A program made the translations under genes and the position numbers. Shown in pieces: positions 1 through 7,334 of a stretch of DNA of 34,015 nt. The first letter of the stretch is position 1; each line of letters starts with the position of its first letter. Source of the stretch: a virus; the IMG/VR virus record IMGVR_UViG_3300008448_000333, positions 1 to 34,015 of that record. The stretch is one strand, 5' to 3'. Under the pieces are notes generated by a model. The model searched no databases. It was given only the letters and a program-made list of their open reading frames with translations, and was not told the DNA's origin.

Positions 1-275
1 CTGGAAGATAGACTGCGCTGGTAATTTTCAAGATATTTACGAAAATGCTGACTGCGAAGTCGTCGAAGTTCGATATTAAGATATTCTAATATGGCTTCAA
101 TTTCTTGAAGTTGGTTAAATCGATTTTCTACAATGCCGGGCATATTAGCAGCAGCTTTTTCAAGATTTCCCGTTATTCGAGAATCTATTTTTGCTGCTAA
201 TAATTCAGCTTCATAGTATGCCACAGCATCTGGTATTTGTGAGATATCTTTCGAAACTCGATCATACCAATTCAT
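1..275 (-). CDS. uvsY: UvsY-like recombination mediator, N-terminal part (cut by window edge)
   Basis: The frame is open from an ATG at 275 to the window edge, giving 91 codons that begin MNWYDRVSKDISQIP. The visible part is helical and charged, with an ILEYLNIELRRLRSQHFRKYL segment near residues 62-82. T4 UvsY loads UvsX recombinase onto gp32-coated single-stranded DNA, and small helical proteins of this kind lie next to uvsX in T4-like phages. The ATG directly follows the stop codon of the acidic gene upstream, so it belongs to the uvsX operon. The name rests on position and on remembered resemblance to UvsY of marine T4-like phages; the conserved C-terminal half lies outside the window. 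It could be another small recombination gene. Confidence 0.6.
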   Translation of the reverse strand, partial: MNWYDRVSKDISQIPDAVAYYEAELLAAKIDSRITGNLEKAAANMPGIVENRFNQLQEIEAILEYLNIELRRLRSQHFRKYLENYQRSLSS

Positions 276-509
276 TTATTCCTCATCTTCGTAATAATCT
301 TCTTCGTCTTCGATTTCTTCACCGTCGATTGCGTATTCAATAGCACCGTCAAGATAGGGATCAATTCCTTGTAGACTTTCTAACACTGTGTCTTTAATTC
401 CGTGATCGACTAATGTGTTAACGAAATCAAAAGCAACGTCAGTTCTATGTTTTTCAGGAATATGTTCAACTACCAGGGTCCAGATATCTGCAATTAAATC
501 ATCTTTCAT
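276..509 (-). CDS. Small acidic protein between uvsX and uvsY-like gene
   Basis: A 77-residue protein of unknown function. The first 55 residues look helical and mixed in charge. The last 20 residues are almost entirely Glu, Asp and Tyr (EEIEDEEDYYEDEE), giving an acidic tail. Its ATG follows the uvsX stop codon without a gap, and its own stop is followed at once by the next ATG, so translation is probably coupled through all three genes. An acidic tail in a recombination operon could interact with DNA-binding proteins as the gp32 tail does, but that is inference. It is too short to assign to a family by eye. Confidence 0.75.
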   Translation of the reverse strand: MKDDLIADIWTLVVEHIPEKHRTDVAFDFVNTLVDHGIKDTVLESLQGIDPYLDGAIEYAIDGEEIEDEEDYYEDEE

Positions 510-1586
510 TTAGACTGTCTCCGTTTCAGGTTCAACTTTATTAGTTATCTCGGAAACGGAATTTTCACCGTGTTTTGAAATGTCTGACATAATGGCATCT
601 AATCCGCCGTTCTCATTTCTTTCCCACGCCTTACGAAACTGCTTGATGATTTCTCCATCTTTGGTCGTATATGCAAGACTATTGCCTTCTTTCTTGAGAA
701 TGCCTTTAGCCTCGGCTAAATCTACTAAACCGCTATATGGATTCATTCCTGTTTCGTAGGGAATCTTTACCTGCACTGATTCGAAAGGTTTAGCATAACG
801 TGTTTTCATAATCTTACAGGCAGCACGAATACCACGTACTTCTGTAATTTTATTGCCGTCATCATCTTCTTTAAGTTTAAGTTTCTTCATTGCAACAACT
901 ATAGATGAAGCGTAGATGAAACCTTGACCGCCGGAGATCTTGTCATCTGGGTCAAACATATCCTGACTTGCGTATGTGTGGTTAGTTGCTACTAGACCAA
1001 TGTTCAATGAACCGAACATATTCACACAGTTACGAACAAGTGCTGTTAATGCCTTAGGCTTACGACCCATATCACCTTTTAAATCACCTGCTTCAAATTG
1101 ATTAACGTCTGTTGGAGTGAGCAACATACCGAGAGAATCGAGCACGAACAAAACTTTAGGACGAGTTTCTTCTGGCATTGCTTTATATTCTGCAACAAAT
1201 TCTGTAATGGTCTTTGCTACATCGTCGATCATAGCCATATTAAGTTTCAATAACTTATCTTCGCTGGTATCAACACCTAATGCTTTTAGCCAATCTTCGT
1301 CGAGCGCATTTTCTGTATCAACTAAGATAGGATAAATGCCCTGTGCCTGTGCCGCCTTAATAAGATTACCAGAACAGATGTATGACTTTCCTGCGCCACT
1401 CTCACCTGCAAATACAGTCACTTTACCTAACGGAACACCTTTGTGGAAATCACCGCTGATCAGATAATTCAATGCGTAATTACCTGTGCTGACCCAATCG
1501 GTTGGATCATTGAAGCCAATTGACAAGCCTTCGATAGACTTTGTAATTGACTTTCTAAATTTAGAAATATCAAATGCTTTTGCCAT
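510..1586 (-). CDS. uvsX: UvsX, RecA-like recombinase
   Basis: A 358-residue RecA/Rad51-superfamily ATPase, the phage strand-exchange protein that acts with UvsY and gp32 in recombination-dependent replication and repair. Walker A is GESGAGKS at residues 61-68; Walker B is KVLFVLDS at 144-151; a loop-2-like GGQGFIYASS stretch follows. The length is close to T4 UvsX (391 aa). The start codon overlaps the stop of the upstream 63-aa ORF as TAATG, which fixes the start and implies translational coupling. No promoter is visible directly upstream, so it is probably transcribed from beyond the 63-aa gene. The acidic C-terminal end is short. Identification is very secure. Confidence 0.97.
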   Translation of the reverse strand: MAKAFDISKFRKSITKSIEGLSIGFNDPTDWVSTGNYALNYLISGDFHKGVPLGKVTVFAGESGAGKSYICSGNLIKAAQAQGIYPILVDTENALDEDWLKALGVDTSEDKLLKLNMAMIDDVAKTITEFVAEYKAMPEETRPKVLFVLDSLGMLLTPTDVNQFEAGDLKGDMGRKPKALTALVRNCVNMFGSLNIGLVATNHTYASQDMFDPDDKISGGQGFIYASSIVVAMKKLKLKEDDDGNKITEVRGIRAACKIMKTRYAKPFESVQVKIPYETGMNPYSGLVDLAEAKGILKKEGNSLAYTTKDGEIIKQFRKAWERNENGGLDAIMSDISKHGENSVSEITNKVEPETETV

Positions 1587-1777
1587 TATTGATCTAACTC
1601 CATACTATTATATTCTTTAATTAGCTGAATCAATTCTTCTTCGGTGTTACAAAGAGTTTTTGTGTTTGCCCAGTCCTCTTTTTTATTACGACCACCTACT
1701 TCTACCATCCAGCCGTTATCATAACGGTAAATCGTGATCGATTCACTTACTTTCGTTAGTTTAGATAATTTTGTCAT
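1586..1777 (-). CDS. Small hypothetical protein upstream of uvsX
   Basis: A 63-residue protein with a probable beta-hairpin start (SITIYRYDNGWMVEVGGRNK) followed by an acidic helix (TEEELIQLIKEYNSMELDQ). No family is recognised. A Shine-Dalgarno AGGAG lies just upstream of the ATG. Its stop overlaps the uvsX start (TAATG). It is the first gene after the gp32 terminator at 1795-1833, so it must use read-through or a promoter that I could not identify in the short gap. The role is unknown; position suggests recombination or replication. Confidence 0.7.
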   Translation of the reverse strand: MTKLSKLTKVSESITIYRYDNGWMVEVGGRNKKEDWANTKTLCNTEEELIQLIKEYNSMELDQ

Positions 1778-1794
1778 TTAAGTCTCCTGGAATG

Positions 1795-1833
1795 AAAAAC
1801 CCGAACGGTAAGACTAGGTCTCAGAGGTTCGGG
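1795..1833 (-). terminator. Intrinsic terminator after gp32
   Basis: On the minus strand a CCCGAAC/GTTCGGG stem (arms at 1827-1833 and 1800-1806) with an inner AGAC/GTCT pairing is followed by five T residues (1795-1799). It lies between the gp32 stop and the next gene. Confidence 0.85.
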
Positions 1834-1845
1834 CCGTATTAACTA

Positions 1846-2826
1846 TTACTGTTTACGATTGCGAATCATCGCAAGGATGTCTTGCGCACGACTTGAATTA
1901 TCGCCGTTAGCTGTTGATGCTGCTGGCGCTGCTGTTGCAGGTGCAGATTTTGCAGTCGACACAGGCTCGTCGTCGGCATCTTCATCGACTTGAGGTCTAG
2001 CAACAGCTTTATTCGGATCGCCTGTGGCAGCACTCATTCCGGCTGGCTTGAAATATTGACCCCAACGGTCCATATCATAAGCTTCTCCGTTAACTGATGC
2101 TTCGAACATTTCTTTCATTACTTTTAGTTCGACGTCTGTGGGCTTTTTAGGCAAGAAGTCTGAAAGATTAAAGAGTCCGTGCGACTCGATCGCCGATTTC
2201 TCTTGGTCAGTTAATGAACGCTCACGACGACTCCATTTTGAAGTACTGTAGTCAGCAAAACCGCCTTTGCTGGTTTTAGCGATGCGGAAGTCAACACCAC
2301 GCAGGAAGTCAGTTGGCAATTCTTCCAACTCTGGATCCATTAGTGCTGAACGGATGATTTGATAGATTTGAGGACCAATGATAAATCTACGGATAGGGTT
2401 ATCTGGTGTAGTATCTTCTTTGAGTGGATCTTCAACCACATATCCTTGGAAGATGTATGAACGTTTCTTCCAATACTTACGGCCCATTTCTTCTAGTGAT
2501 TTGTCTTTAAACCAACCACGTACTTCTGATAGGATTGGACAAACAGTACCATCGTTGTACATTTCTACACAGGGGACCTGTACTTGTACCTGACGCGAAT
2601 CAGTTTCTCCTTTTACACCCGCAAACGGCAATTTAATCATTGCACGTTCTACCCAGAAGAATGTATTGTTGGCGTTGCCATCAGGTAAGAAACGTACTAC
2701 GGCTTCTTTGCCTTCTTGCATATTCCAATGTGGGTAAATTGCGTTGTCGCCACCGCCGGTGGAGTTTCCTGAAGTTTTGTTTTGTGCTTCTTGAAGTTTA
2801 GCACGAATTTCTGCTAGTGTTGCCAT
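1846..2826 (-). CDS. 32: gp32-like single-stranded DNA-binding protein
   Basis: A 326-residue protein with T4 gp32 organisation: a short basic N-terminal segment (AEIRAKLQEAQ, the cooperativity region), a Gly/Ser linker, a central OB-fold core and an acidic, Ala-rich C-terminal tail (DEDADDEP near 279-286) of the kind that recruits replication proteins. It coats single-stranded DNA during replication and recombination. The core carries VPCVEMYNDGTVCPIL at about 84-99 and WKKRSYIFQGYVVEDPL, both typical of T4-like gp32. Only two cysteines (C86, C96) are present, so the T4 zinc site (His plus three Cys) is incomplete. A perfect AAGGAGG Shine-Dalgarno sits 7 nt before the ATG, fitting high expression, and a strong terminator follows. 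Confidence 0.95.
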   Translation of the reverse strand: MATLAEIRAKLQEAQNKTSGNSTGGGDNAIYPHWNMQEGKEAVVRFLPDGNANNTFFWVERAMIKLPFAGVKGETDSRQVQVQVPCVEMYNDGTVCPILSEVRGWFKDKSLEEMGRKYWKKRSYIFQGYVVEDPLKEDTTPDNPIRRFIIGPQIYQIIRSALMDPELEELPTDFLRGVDFRIAKTSKGGFADYSTSKWSRRERSLTDQEKSAIESHGLFNLSDFLPKKPTDVELKVMKEMFEASVNGEAYDMDRWGQYFKPAGMSAATGDPNKAVARPQVDEDADDEPVSTAKSAPATAAPAASTANGDNSSRAQDILAMIRNRKQ

Positions 2827-2955
2827 TTTGTAGCCTCCTTATGCCTTAATGTAAATGACTTTTTATATGCCTTTCGCATAACAACTATTATGCGCTTTTT
2901 ATTTAGCAAATGCAAATAGTTTCTTATCAAATGTGAATATTATTTCACCAAAAGA
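2827..2955 (-). promoter_or_regulatory. 32: gp32 leader and candidate early promoter
   Basis: This gene-free leader has an AAGGAGG Shine-Dalgarno at 2834-2840. A possible sigma-70 promoter is CATAAT (2887-2892) with TTTGCA 18 nt upstream (2911-2916). A perfect inverted repeat CGCATAA/TTATGCG (2875-2881 and 2888-2894) overlaps the -10 box. A late-like GCTAAATA lies at 2900-2907, too far from the ATG to match the usual spacing. T4 gp32 is autoregulated through its leader; I see no clear pseudoknot here. Confidence 0.35.
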
Positions 2956-2979
2956 AAAATCCACGTTAACCGTGGATTT
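2952..2979 (-). terminator. Intrinsic terminator over the end of the small remnant ORF
   Basis: The minus-strand stem AAATCCACG/CGTGGATTT (nine pairs, loop GTTAA at 2966-2970) runs into a T-rich stretch ending at 2955. The loop contains the TAA stop codon of the remnant ORF, so terminator and gene end are fused. Confidence 0.85.
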
Positions 2980-3145
2980 CTCTATATTTGAGCAAAGCTA
3001 ACTGTCTAGCTAAGAACAATCTCCATCGTATATATTCAGGAAGATCGTTGTCCTCGTCATGTTCTATCTTCGGAGTATTGTAACCTCTATGTATTGAATC
3101 TTCAAAGACAAATTCAATTTCACAATCATCTAAAGATAAAATAAT
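2966..3145 (-). pseudogene. Start-less small ORF, probably a remnant gene
   Basis: A 59-codon frame reads well as protein: IILSLDDCEIEFVFEDSIH, then a stretch containing PKIEHDEDND, then LPEYIRWRLFLARQLALLKY. It ends at TAA inside a terminator loop. No in-frame ATG, GTG or TTG lies near its 5' end; the first codons are ATT ATT. The frame stays open backwards into the end of the host-like gene at 3159. Either it uses a rare ATT start or its true start was lost when the host-like gene came in. Similar small proteins are common in T4-like phages, but I cannot name a family. Confidence 0.5.
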
Positions 3146-3158
3146 CGTTCGATGAGGA

Positions 3159-3362
3159 TTACTTCTTAGCAGGCTCGGCTTTTGCGTCTTTCTTAGCGTC
3201 GCTTTTGGTAGGCTCGACCTTTTTGTCAGCTGGCTTGGCTGCTGGAGCGGCTGCTGCCGGTTTGGCTTCTTCCTTTTTAGCGGGTGCTGCGGGTGCTGCG
3301 GGTGCTTGTGCGAAAGCGGATACTGCGAATAATGATGCTACTAGAGCTAGAACTGATTTCAT
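3159..3362 (-). CDS. Secreted Ala/Pro/Lys-rich small protein, host-like
   Basis: A 67-residue protein with a clear signal peptide: MKSVLALVASLFAVSAFA, hydrophobic core at 4-16 and an AFA-Q cleavage site at about 18/19. The mature part is low-complexity Ala, Pro and Lys with scattered Glu/Asp (PAAPAKKEEAKPAAAAP). It would be exported to the periplasm as a disordered, basic protein. The style, including the AFAQAPA junction, is that of small proteins of Burkholderiales and related betaproteobacteria, and it is richer in G+C than neighbouring genes. An AAGGAGAT Shine-Dalgarno precedes the ATG. It follows a terminator and so needs its own promoter. The function is unknown; transfer from the host is likely. 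Confidence 0.8.
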   Translation of the reverse strand: MKSVLALVASLFAVSAFAQAPAAPAAPAKKEEAKPAAAAPAAKPADKKVEPTKSDAKKDAKAEPAKK

Positions 3363-3453
3363 ATGAAATCTCCTTTTTTGAATTTACGACAGCGAAATTG
3401 CTGTGCGTATATATATAACGTCTTAGAAAAACTTACGTTGACATTAATGTCAA
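3363..3453 (-). promoter_or_regulatory. Upstream region of the host-like gene with a perfect 16-bp palindrome
   Basis: TTGACATTAATGTCAA at 3438-3453 equals its own reverse complement and starts immediately after the upstream terminator. It contains a TTGACA that could be a -35 box, but the hexamer 17 nt downstream (TTTTCT) is a poor -10; a TATATATA run lies further down at about 3408-3416. A small hairpin ACAGC/GCTGT sits in the presumed leader. Together these suggest a promoter with an operator, though no single promoter is convincing. Confidence 0.4.
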
Positions 3454-3475
3454 GAAAAAGGGCACCAAAGTGCCC
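3454..3475 (-). terminator. Intrinsic terminator after the large late gene
   Basis: On the minus strand a perfect GGGCAC/GTGCCC stem (3470-3475 and 3460-3465) with a TTTG loop is followed by TTTTTC. It closes the packaging block and separates it from the host-like gene. Confidence 0.9.
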
Positions 3476-3497
3476 AATTTCACTGCTACGAACAATC

Positions 3498-5237
3498 TTA
3501 TAAGCCTGCTAGTTCTCTAACTCTTGCCAATTCTGCCAATTCTGGATTTTGTTCAGTGGTCTGTTGCGGAGCCATACGCTCTACAAATTTACGAGCAACA
3601 TTTTCCGCCTGTTCGCCAAATTTCTTGCCTACCATAGTACATACGCCTTCTGGGCCTTTAGGGAATGTACCTGATTCTTTGTCATAGAATGAAGTGATAA
3701 ATTCTGCTAATTCTTGAACGCTAAGTTTCTGCGGTTCTTGCCCTTGATCCATGTCTGCCATTTGAGGTTCTTCTGCTGGAACCTCTGCTGGAACCTCTGC
3801 TGCAGGCTCTTCGCCGGCCGCAGGCTCTTCAACAAAATCTCCAAAATCTAATTGATCTACCACTTCCGGAGAATTAGATTCCAACCAATCCTTAACTAAC
3901 CCTCTAACACAGCTATCAGGATCTTCTTTAGCCTGATCTTTGATCTGTTTGAATAGTTCGGGATCCTCAATTATGCCTTTTAAACTTTCTATAGCATTCG
4001 ATCCGTCTACTCCAGCCGGAAAATGCTCGCCTACTAGTTCCTGTAATTGTTGTATAGCTGCCTGTTGTTCTTCTTGATCTTGGCTCACTATAGCCGATTC
4101 TTCGCCTAGTGCGTACACCCACTTTTCAAAATTTTCAAAAGGGTCGTTGTTATGCACAGCAGTCTCTTCGTCTATTTCTGCTTGTGTTGTCATTTCGACT
4201 ATGTCGTCATAGCCTATTTCGTTTTCTTTCATTAATTTATATAATACCGGAAATACGTTTTTAATATCTTCTTTGAAGTTCCTAACTGTAAATTGATCAG
4301 TAAATTGTTCTACAACTTCTTCTGGTACATCTAATCTTTCTTGTGCCTCAAAATTTTCTCTATAAGCTTCATAATGGCTCTGTTTAGATAATGCCTTGAT
4401 TTGTTCTCTTAATCCGTTTAGATATTCTGAACTACGTTCTACAATATTGTTATTCATTGAATTCATTAGATCATTACGAACAACATAATTGCCAAAGCTC
4501 TTTAATTGAGCGATTTCTTCACTCATTCCAATAATACTTTTACCTATGTCGTCATACGGCAAACCGCCATTGGCTACATGGCGTTGCATAGCTCGAGCAC
4601 CTGCTAGATGAACAAACGGATATTTGAATCTCTCGCCATCTTGATTTTCTACAAACAGTGCTGAAATATTTCTAGTTCTTGCACCCGGCTGTGTGTCATC
4701 CATTACTGCTTGATTGTGTTTAATTATTAGTCGAGTATCTTCTAATTTTTGGTAGCTCACAGTTTTAGATCCGTACAAAGAGCTTTCGCTGACAACATTT
4801 GTCATAATATTTTCTCCAACTGGTTGTTGTATTACTTGATTTGGTTCAGATGGTTTAGGCTTGTTATATTGAGAAAGAAATTCATAATCTCTTTTATCTA
4901 GATTATCTTTTGCGATATCTCTAGTATCAAACGCCATCAATCGTCGTTTGGCAAAATTTCTTAATTCTTTTAGAAATCCGTACCAATTAGTTTTTTGGGT
5001 ACTGTCCATCGATTCTGTGATGCCAGAACTGAAATAGACTTTCATAGAATTAGGTTCAGCTAGACTTACACTGACGTGTCCTATAGGGCGTTCTCCTTCC
5101 ATATAGTCAAAGTCAAAAAATCTCGCATCTTCAGGATTGATAGTAATTTGGCCCATCTCATCGCCTAATTTCAACCCCTGGAATCTGCTTCTAATTTTAA
5201 AGAATAAGTCCGTAGCTATATTATTTGTTGCATTCAT
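3498..5237 (-). CDS. Conserved uncharacterised T4-like virion-block protein (579 aa)
   Basis: The start is taken as the ATG at 5237 (MNATNNIATDLFF), not an upstream TTG, because a late promoter octamer lies 5 nt before this ATG. The protein has a folded N-terminal half with GERFKYPFVHLAGARAMQRH and SFGNYVVRNDLMN, which I recall from uncharacterised proteins of marine T4-like phages. The C-terminal half is acidic, with a Pro/Glu/Ala-rich linker (PAAEVPAEVPAEEPQM near 485-500) and a final helical region. It follows terL with its promoter overlapping the terL stop codon, and ends at a terminator. Late expression suggests a structural or packaging-related role; no catalytic motif is visible. Confidence 0.8.
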   Translation of the reverse strand: MNATNNIATDLFFKIRSRFQGLKLGDEMGQITINPEDARFFDFDYMEGERPIGHVSVSLAEPNSMKVYFSSGITESMDSTQKTNWYGFLKELRNFAKRRLMAFDTRDIAKDNLDKRDYEFLSQYNKPKPSEPNQVIQQPVGENIMTNVVSESSLYGSKTVSYQKLEDTRLIIKHNQAVMDDTQPGARTRNISALFVENQDGERFKYPFVHLAGARAMQRHVANGGLPYDDIGKSIIGMSEEIAQLKSFGNYVVRNDLMNSMNNNIVERSSEYLNGLREQIKALSKQSHYEAYRENFEAQERLDVPEEVVEQFTDQFTVRNFKEDIKNVFPVLYKLMKENEIGYDDIVEMTTQAEIDEETAVHNNDPFENFEKWVYALGEESAIVSQDQEEQQAAIQQLQELVGEHFPAGVDGSNAIESLKGIIEDPELFKQIKDQAKEDPDSCVRGLVKDWLESNSPEVVDQLDFGDFVEEPAAGEEPAAEVPAEVPAEEPQMADMDQGQEPQKLSVQELAEFITSFYDKESGTFPKGPEGVCTMVGKKFGEQAENVARKFVERMAPQQTTEQNPELAELARVRELAGL

Positions 5238-5242
5238 AGTTG

Positions 5243-5250
5243 TATTTATC
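5243..5250 (-). promoter_or_regulatory. Late promoter GATAAATA for the 579-aa gene
   Basis: GATAAATA on the minus strand matches the T4 late consensus TATAAATA at seven of eight bases. It includes part of the terL stop codon (TGATAAATA) and ends 5 nt before the ATG at 5237. Confidence 0.75.
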
Positions 5251-6835
5251 AAAATCCAGTGCTTACAAATATAGGCATAGGCATCTGCTCTTCTGAGATT
5301 TTCTCCGTCATTTTTTCGTAGATATGAGGATCCCAGTCACTGAGTACATTAGCCATTCGTATAACTAACAAAATGCCCGAAATCAAATCGTCATGTTCTC
5401 CGGTTTTAGCTCCAAACCCAATACCGTGTGCTACATAGGTTTTTAGTTCTGATATCAAGGGTTTTGAATATATCCTCATTTTACTAGTTTCTAAAAGATT
5501 TTTTAATTGGCTGCAAGCAGAAATTTTAGTTCTATGTGTTGTATTAAATCCCTTACGGAATTTACGAACGTGTCCTTTTCTTATGGGTTCAGATAAGAAT
5601 AACCCCGGAAAGTTTTCTTCGCCAATATCTCGAATAACAATTAAAGCAGCTTCGCCTAACGTATTGTTTTCAACGCTGTAATAAATCTGTGCTGCGCTGC
5701 CCTTTTCTTGAGATCTAGTTTCTATGTACTTGCAAATTTCTCTTAGATGTTTTATCTGGGTTTGTATAGGTGTTAGATTATGTCTCCACTCTGCTACCTG
5801 TTCCATGCTAGGCATTTCGAATACCTGAATAGCAGCGTAGTCTCCCCCTGTGCCTAAACTGGGATCTAATGCTACTAGGTAAGTGGCTCTTGGATCTATA
5901 TCTTTATACCAACGAGTCTGACCCATGGTCATTGAAGGTTCTTTTCCTTGAAGCTCTGCCAACTTAACTGCATTAATTAGTGTTTCGTCGAAGATCAAGA
6001 ATTCACAGTCAAATTCTCTACGGAAACGTTCTTCTCCTATTTTTGCTCTTTCAGTTCTTGCCCACTCTTCGTCCCTGTCAGGATGCTCGTTCCAGTGAGC
6101 AAAGTAACTGAAAAAACCGTTAACTCCTATCTCTTGTTCATTACCGTATTCGTCAAATTTCTTACTTGCCTCAGTCCAAATCATAGCGAACTGATCTTCG
6201 TCTGAGTTGGGAGTCGAAGTGATAATAGCGCGGCCGCCTGTGGACAAGGTCGGCGATAACGCAGTCCAAAATTCCTTGGCTTTTTCCGGCGGTTGTACGA
6301 ATGCGAACTCGTCGCAGTAAATTAATGAAAGAGATTTACCACGACCCGTATTTTCTGTGGTAGTAGTTGCTTGAATACGAGCACCGTTATCGAATTCAAT
6401 AGTATTTCTATTATAGCTTATAACCCCTGCTCTAATAAAATCTGGAAGATTTTCATAACCATAGCGATATCGATTCATGATATCCTGAGCACCTTCATAT
6501 TTGTGAGCAGCAATCAGAACCTGTGCTTCAGGAACAAATTGTGTGAACCACAAAAGGTATCCGCAGGCACAGGTAGTTTTACCCATCTGTCGAGGTAGCA
6601 TAGCGATAACATCTTTATGGTTATGATATGCTTCTATTAATCTTACCTGATAATCGTAAGGTTCGAATGCAATCGCTCCTCGTACAGGATGTTGTATTTT
6701 TAGAAAATTTCGCATGAAATACAACGGACCGTCAACCGGATCCATGCATTTTTCTAGATGCTCAACTTCTTCTAGTGTATACTTCTGCGTTTTATGAGCT
6801 TTTTTAATTAAAACGCCGTCTAGTGATTTTCCCAT
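5249..6835 (-). CDS. 17: Terminase large subunit (gp17)
   Basis: A 528-residue packaging motor and nuclease that drives DNA into the prohead and cuts concatemers. The N-terminal ATPase has Walker A LPRQMGKTT at 80-88, Walker B LSLIYCDE at 169-176 and the coupling motif TSTPN at 206-210. The C-terminal RNase-H-like nuclease has D324 (VALDPSLGTGGD), E389 (YYSVENN) and D482/D483 (GEHDDLISG). The length is slightly shorter than T4 gp17 (610 aa). A late-type ATTAAATA lies 5 nt before the ATG, directly behind the terminator of the upstream gene. In T4 gp16 sits next to gp17; here three extra genes separate them. Confidence 0.97.
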   Translation of the reverse strand: MGKSLDGVLIKKAHKTQKYTLEEVEHLEKCMDPVDGPLYFMRNFLKIQHPVRGAIAFEPYDYQVRLIEAYHNHKDVIAMLPRQMGKTTCACGYLLWFTQFVPEAQVLIAAHKYEGAQDIMNRYRYGYENLPDFIRAGVISYNRNTIEFDNGARIQATTTTENTGRGKSLSLIYCDEFAFVQPPEKAKEFWTALSPTLSTGGRAIITSTPNSDEDQFAMIWTEASKKFDEYGNEQEIGVNGFFSYFAHWNEHPDRDEEWARTERAKIGEERFRREFDCEFLIFDETLINAVKLAELQGKEPSMTMGQTRWYKDIDPRATYLVALDPSLGTGGDYAAIQVFEMPSMEQVAEWRHNLTPIQTQIKHLREICKYIETRSQEKGSAAQIYYSVENNTLGEAALIVIRDIGEENFPGLFLSEPIRKGHVRKFRKGFNTTHRTKISACSQLKNLLETSKMRIYSKPLISELKTYVAHGIGFGAKTGEHDDLISGILLVIRMANVLSDWDPHIYEKMTEKISEEQMPMPIFVSTGF

Positions 6836-6840
6836 AACTT

Positions 6841-6848
6841 TATTTAAT
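6841..6848 (-). promoter_or_regulatory. 17: Late promoter ATTAAATA for terL
   Basis: ATTAAATA differs from TATAAATA at the first two bases and ends 5 nt before the terL ATG. It abuts the T tract of the upstream terminator, so termination and initiation signals are stacked within about 40 bp. Confidence 0.65.
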
Positions 6849-6850
6849 GA

Positions 6851-6877
6851 AAAAAATAGGCTCCGAAGAGCCTATTT
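6851..6877 (-). terminator. Intrinsic terminator after the 146-aa gene
   Basis: A ten-pair minus-strand stem AAATAGGCTC/GAGCCTATTT with a TTCG loop is followed by a T run (6851-6856). It lies directly before the terL late promoter. Confidence 0.92.
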
Positions 6878-6893
6878 GATTAATTTGAGCGTT

Positions 6894-7334
6894 TTAAGCG
6901 AAAGTCATTCCTGACAAGGTTACGTTGGTTATTGTAACATCATCTTCTGCTGTTCCCAATGCTGCTCTGATTCCGTCTTCGATATTTTCATAGGTACCGT
7001 TATAGCTAGTGCTAGCACCAAAGCCATCACCTGTATCAGTTTTATTTAGGTGTACTAGTACTACAAAGCCTGTGGCTGTATTTCCAGGAACGCCCACATA
7101 ATAAATTTCCGCTAAGGTCTGTAACGCAGTAACAGCTTTGTAAAGATTACTGTTTGCTGCATTAGCAGTTGTTGAAAAATTTATAGTAGCTGAAACGATT
7201 TTTAATGCTTGAAGCTTTGGGGTTCCGAAACTTGTGTACGGACCAACTCCGCTGGTACCATCACCTAATAGTTTTCTCGCATTAGTTGTTATGCTAGTTC
7301 CGTTAGCTACGTCATAAGCAAATAAGTCTGCCAT
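6894..7334 (-). CDS. Uncharacterised late protein, 146 aa
   Basis: A 146-residue protein rich in Thr, Ala, Gly and Asn, with alternating hydrophobic residues suggesting beta structure (LKIVSATINFSTT, DDVTITNVTLSGMTF). No Cys, signal peptide or membrane segment is seen. The start overlaps the upstream stop as TAATG and has an AAGGAG Shine-Dalgarno. It is the last gene of the operon that begins at 8619 and ends at the terminator at 6851. Composition and place suggest a minor virion protein or decoration protein; I do not recognise the family. Confidence 0.7.
   Translation of the reverse strand: MADLFAYDVANGTSITTNARKLLGDGTSGVGPYTSFGTPKLQALKIVSATINFSTTANAANSNLYKAVTALQTLAEIYYVGVPGNTATGFVVLVHLNKTDTGDGFGASTSYNGTYENIEDGIRAALGTAEDDVTITNVTLSGMTFA

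Noticed and set aside
5235-5252. TTG at 5252 as start of the 579-aa protein
   Set aside because: It would lie inside the late promoter and terL stop; the ATG at 5237 fits the promoter-ATG spacing of other genes.
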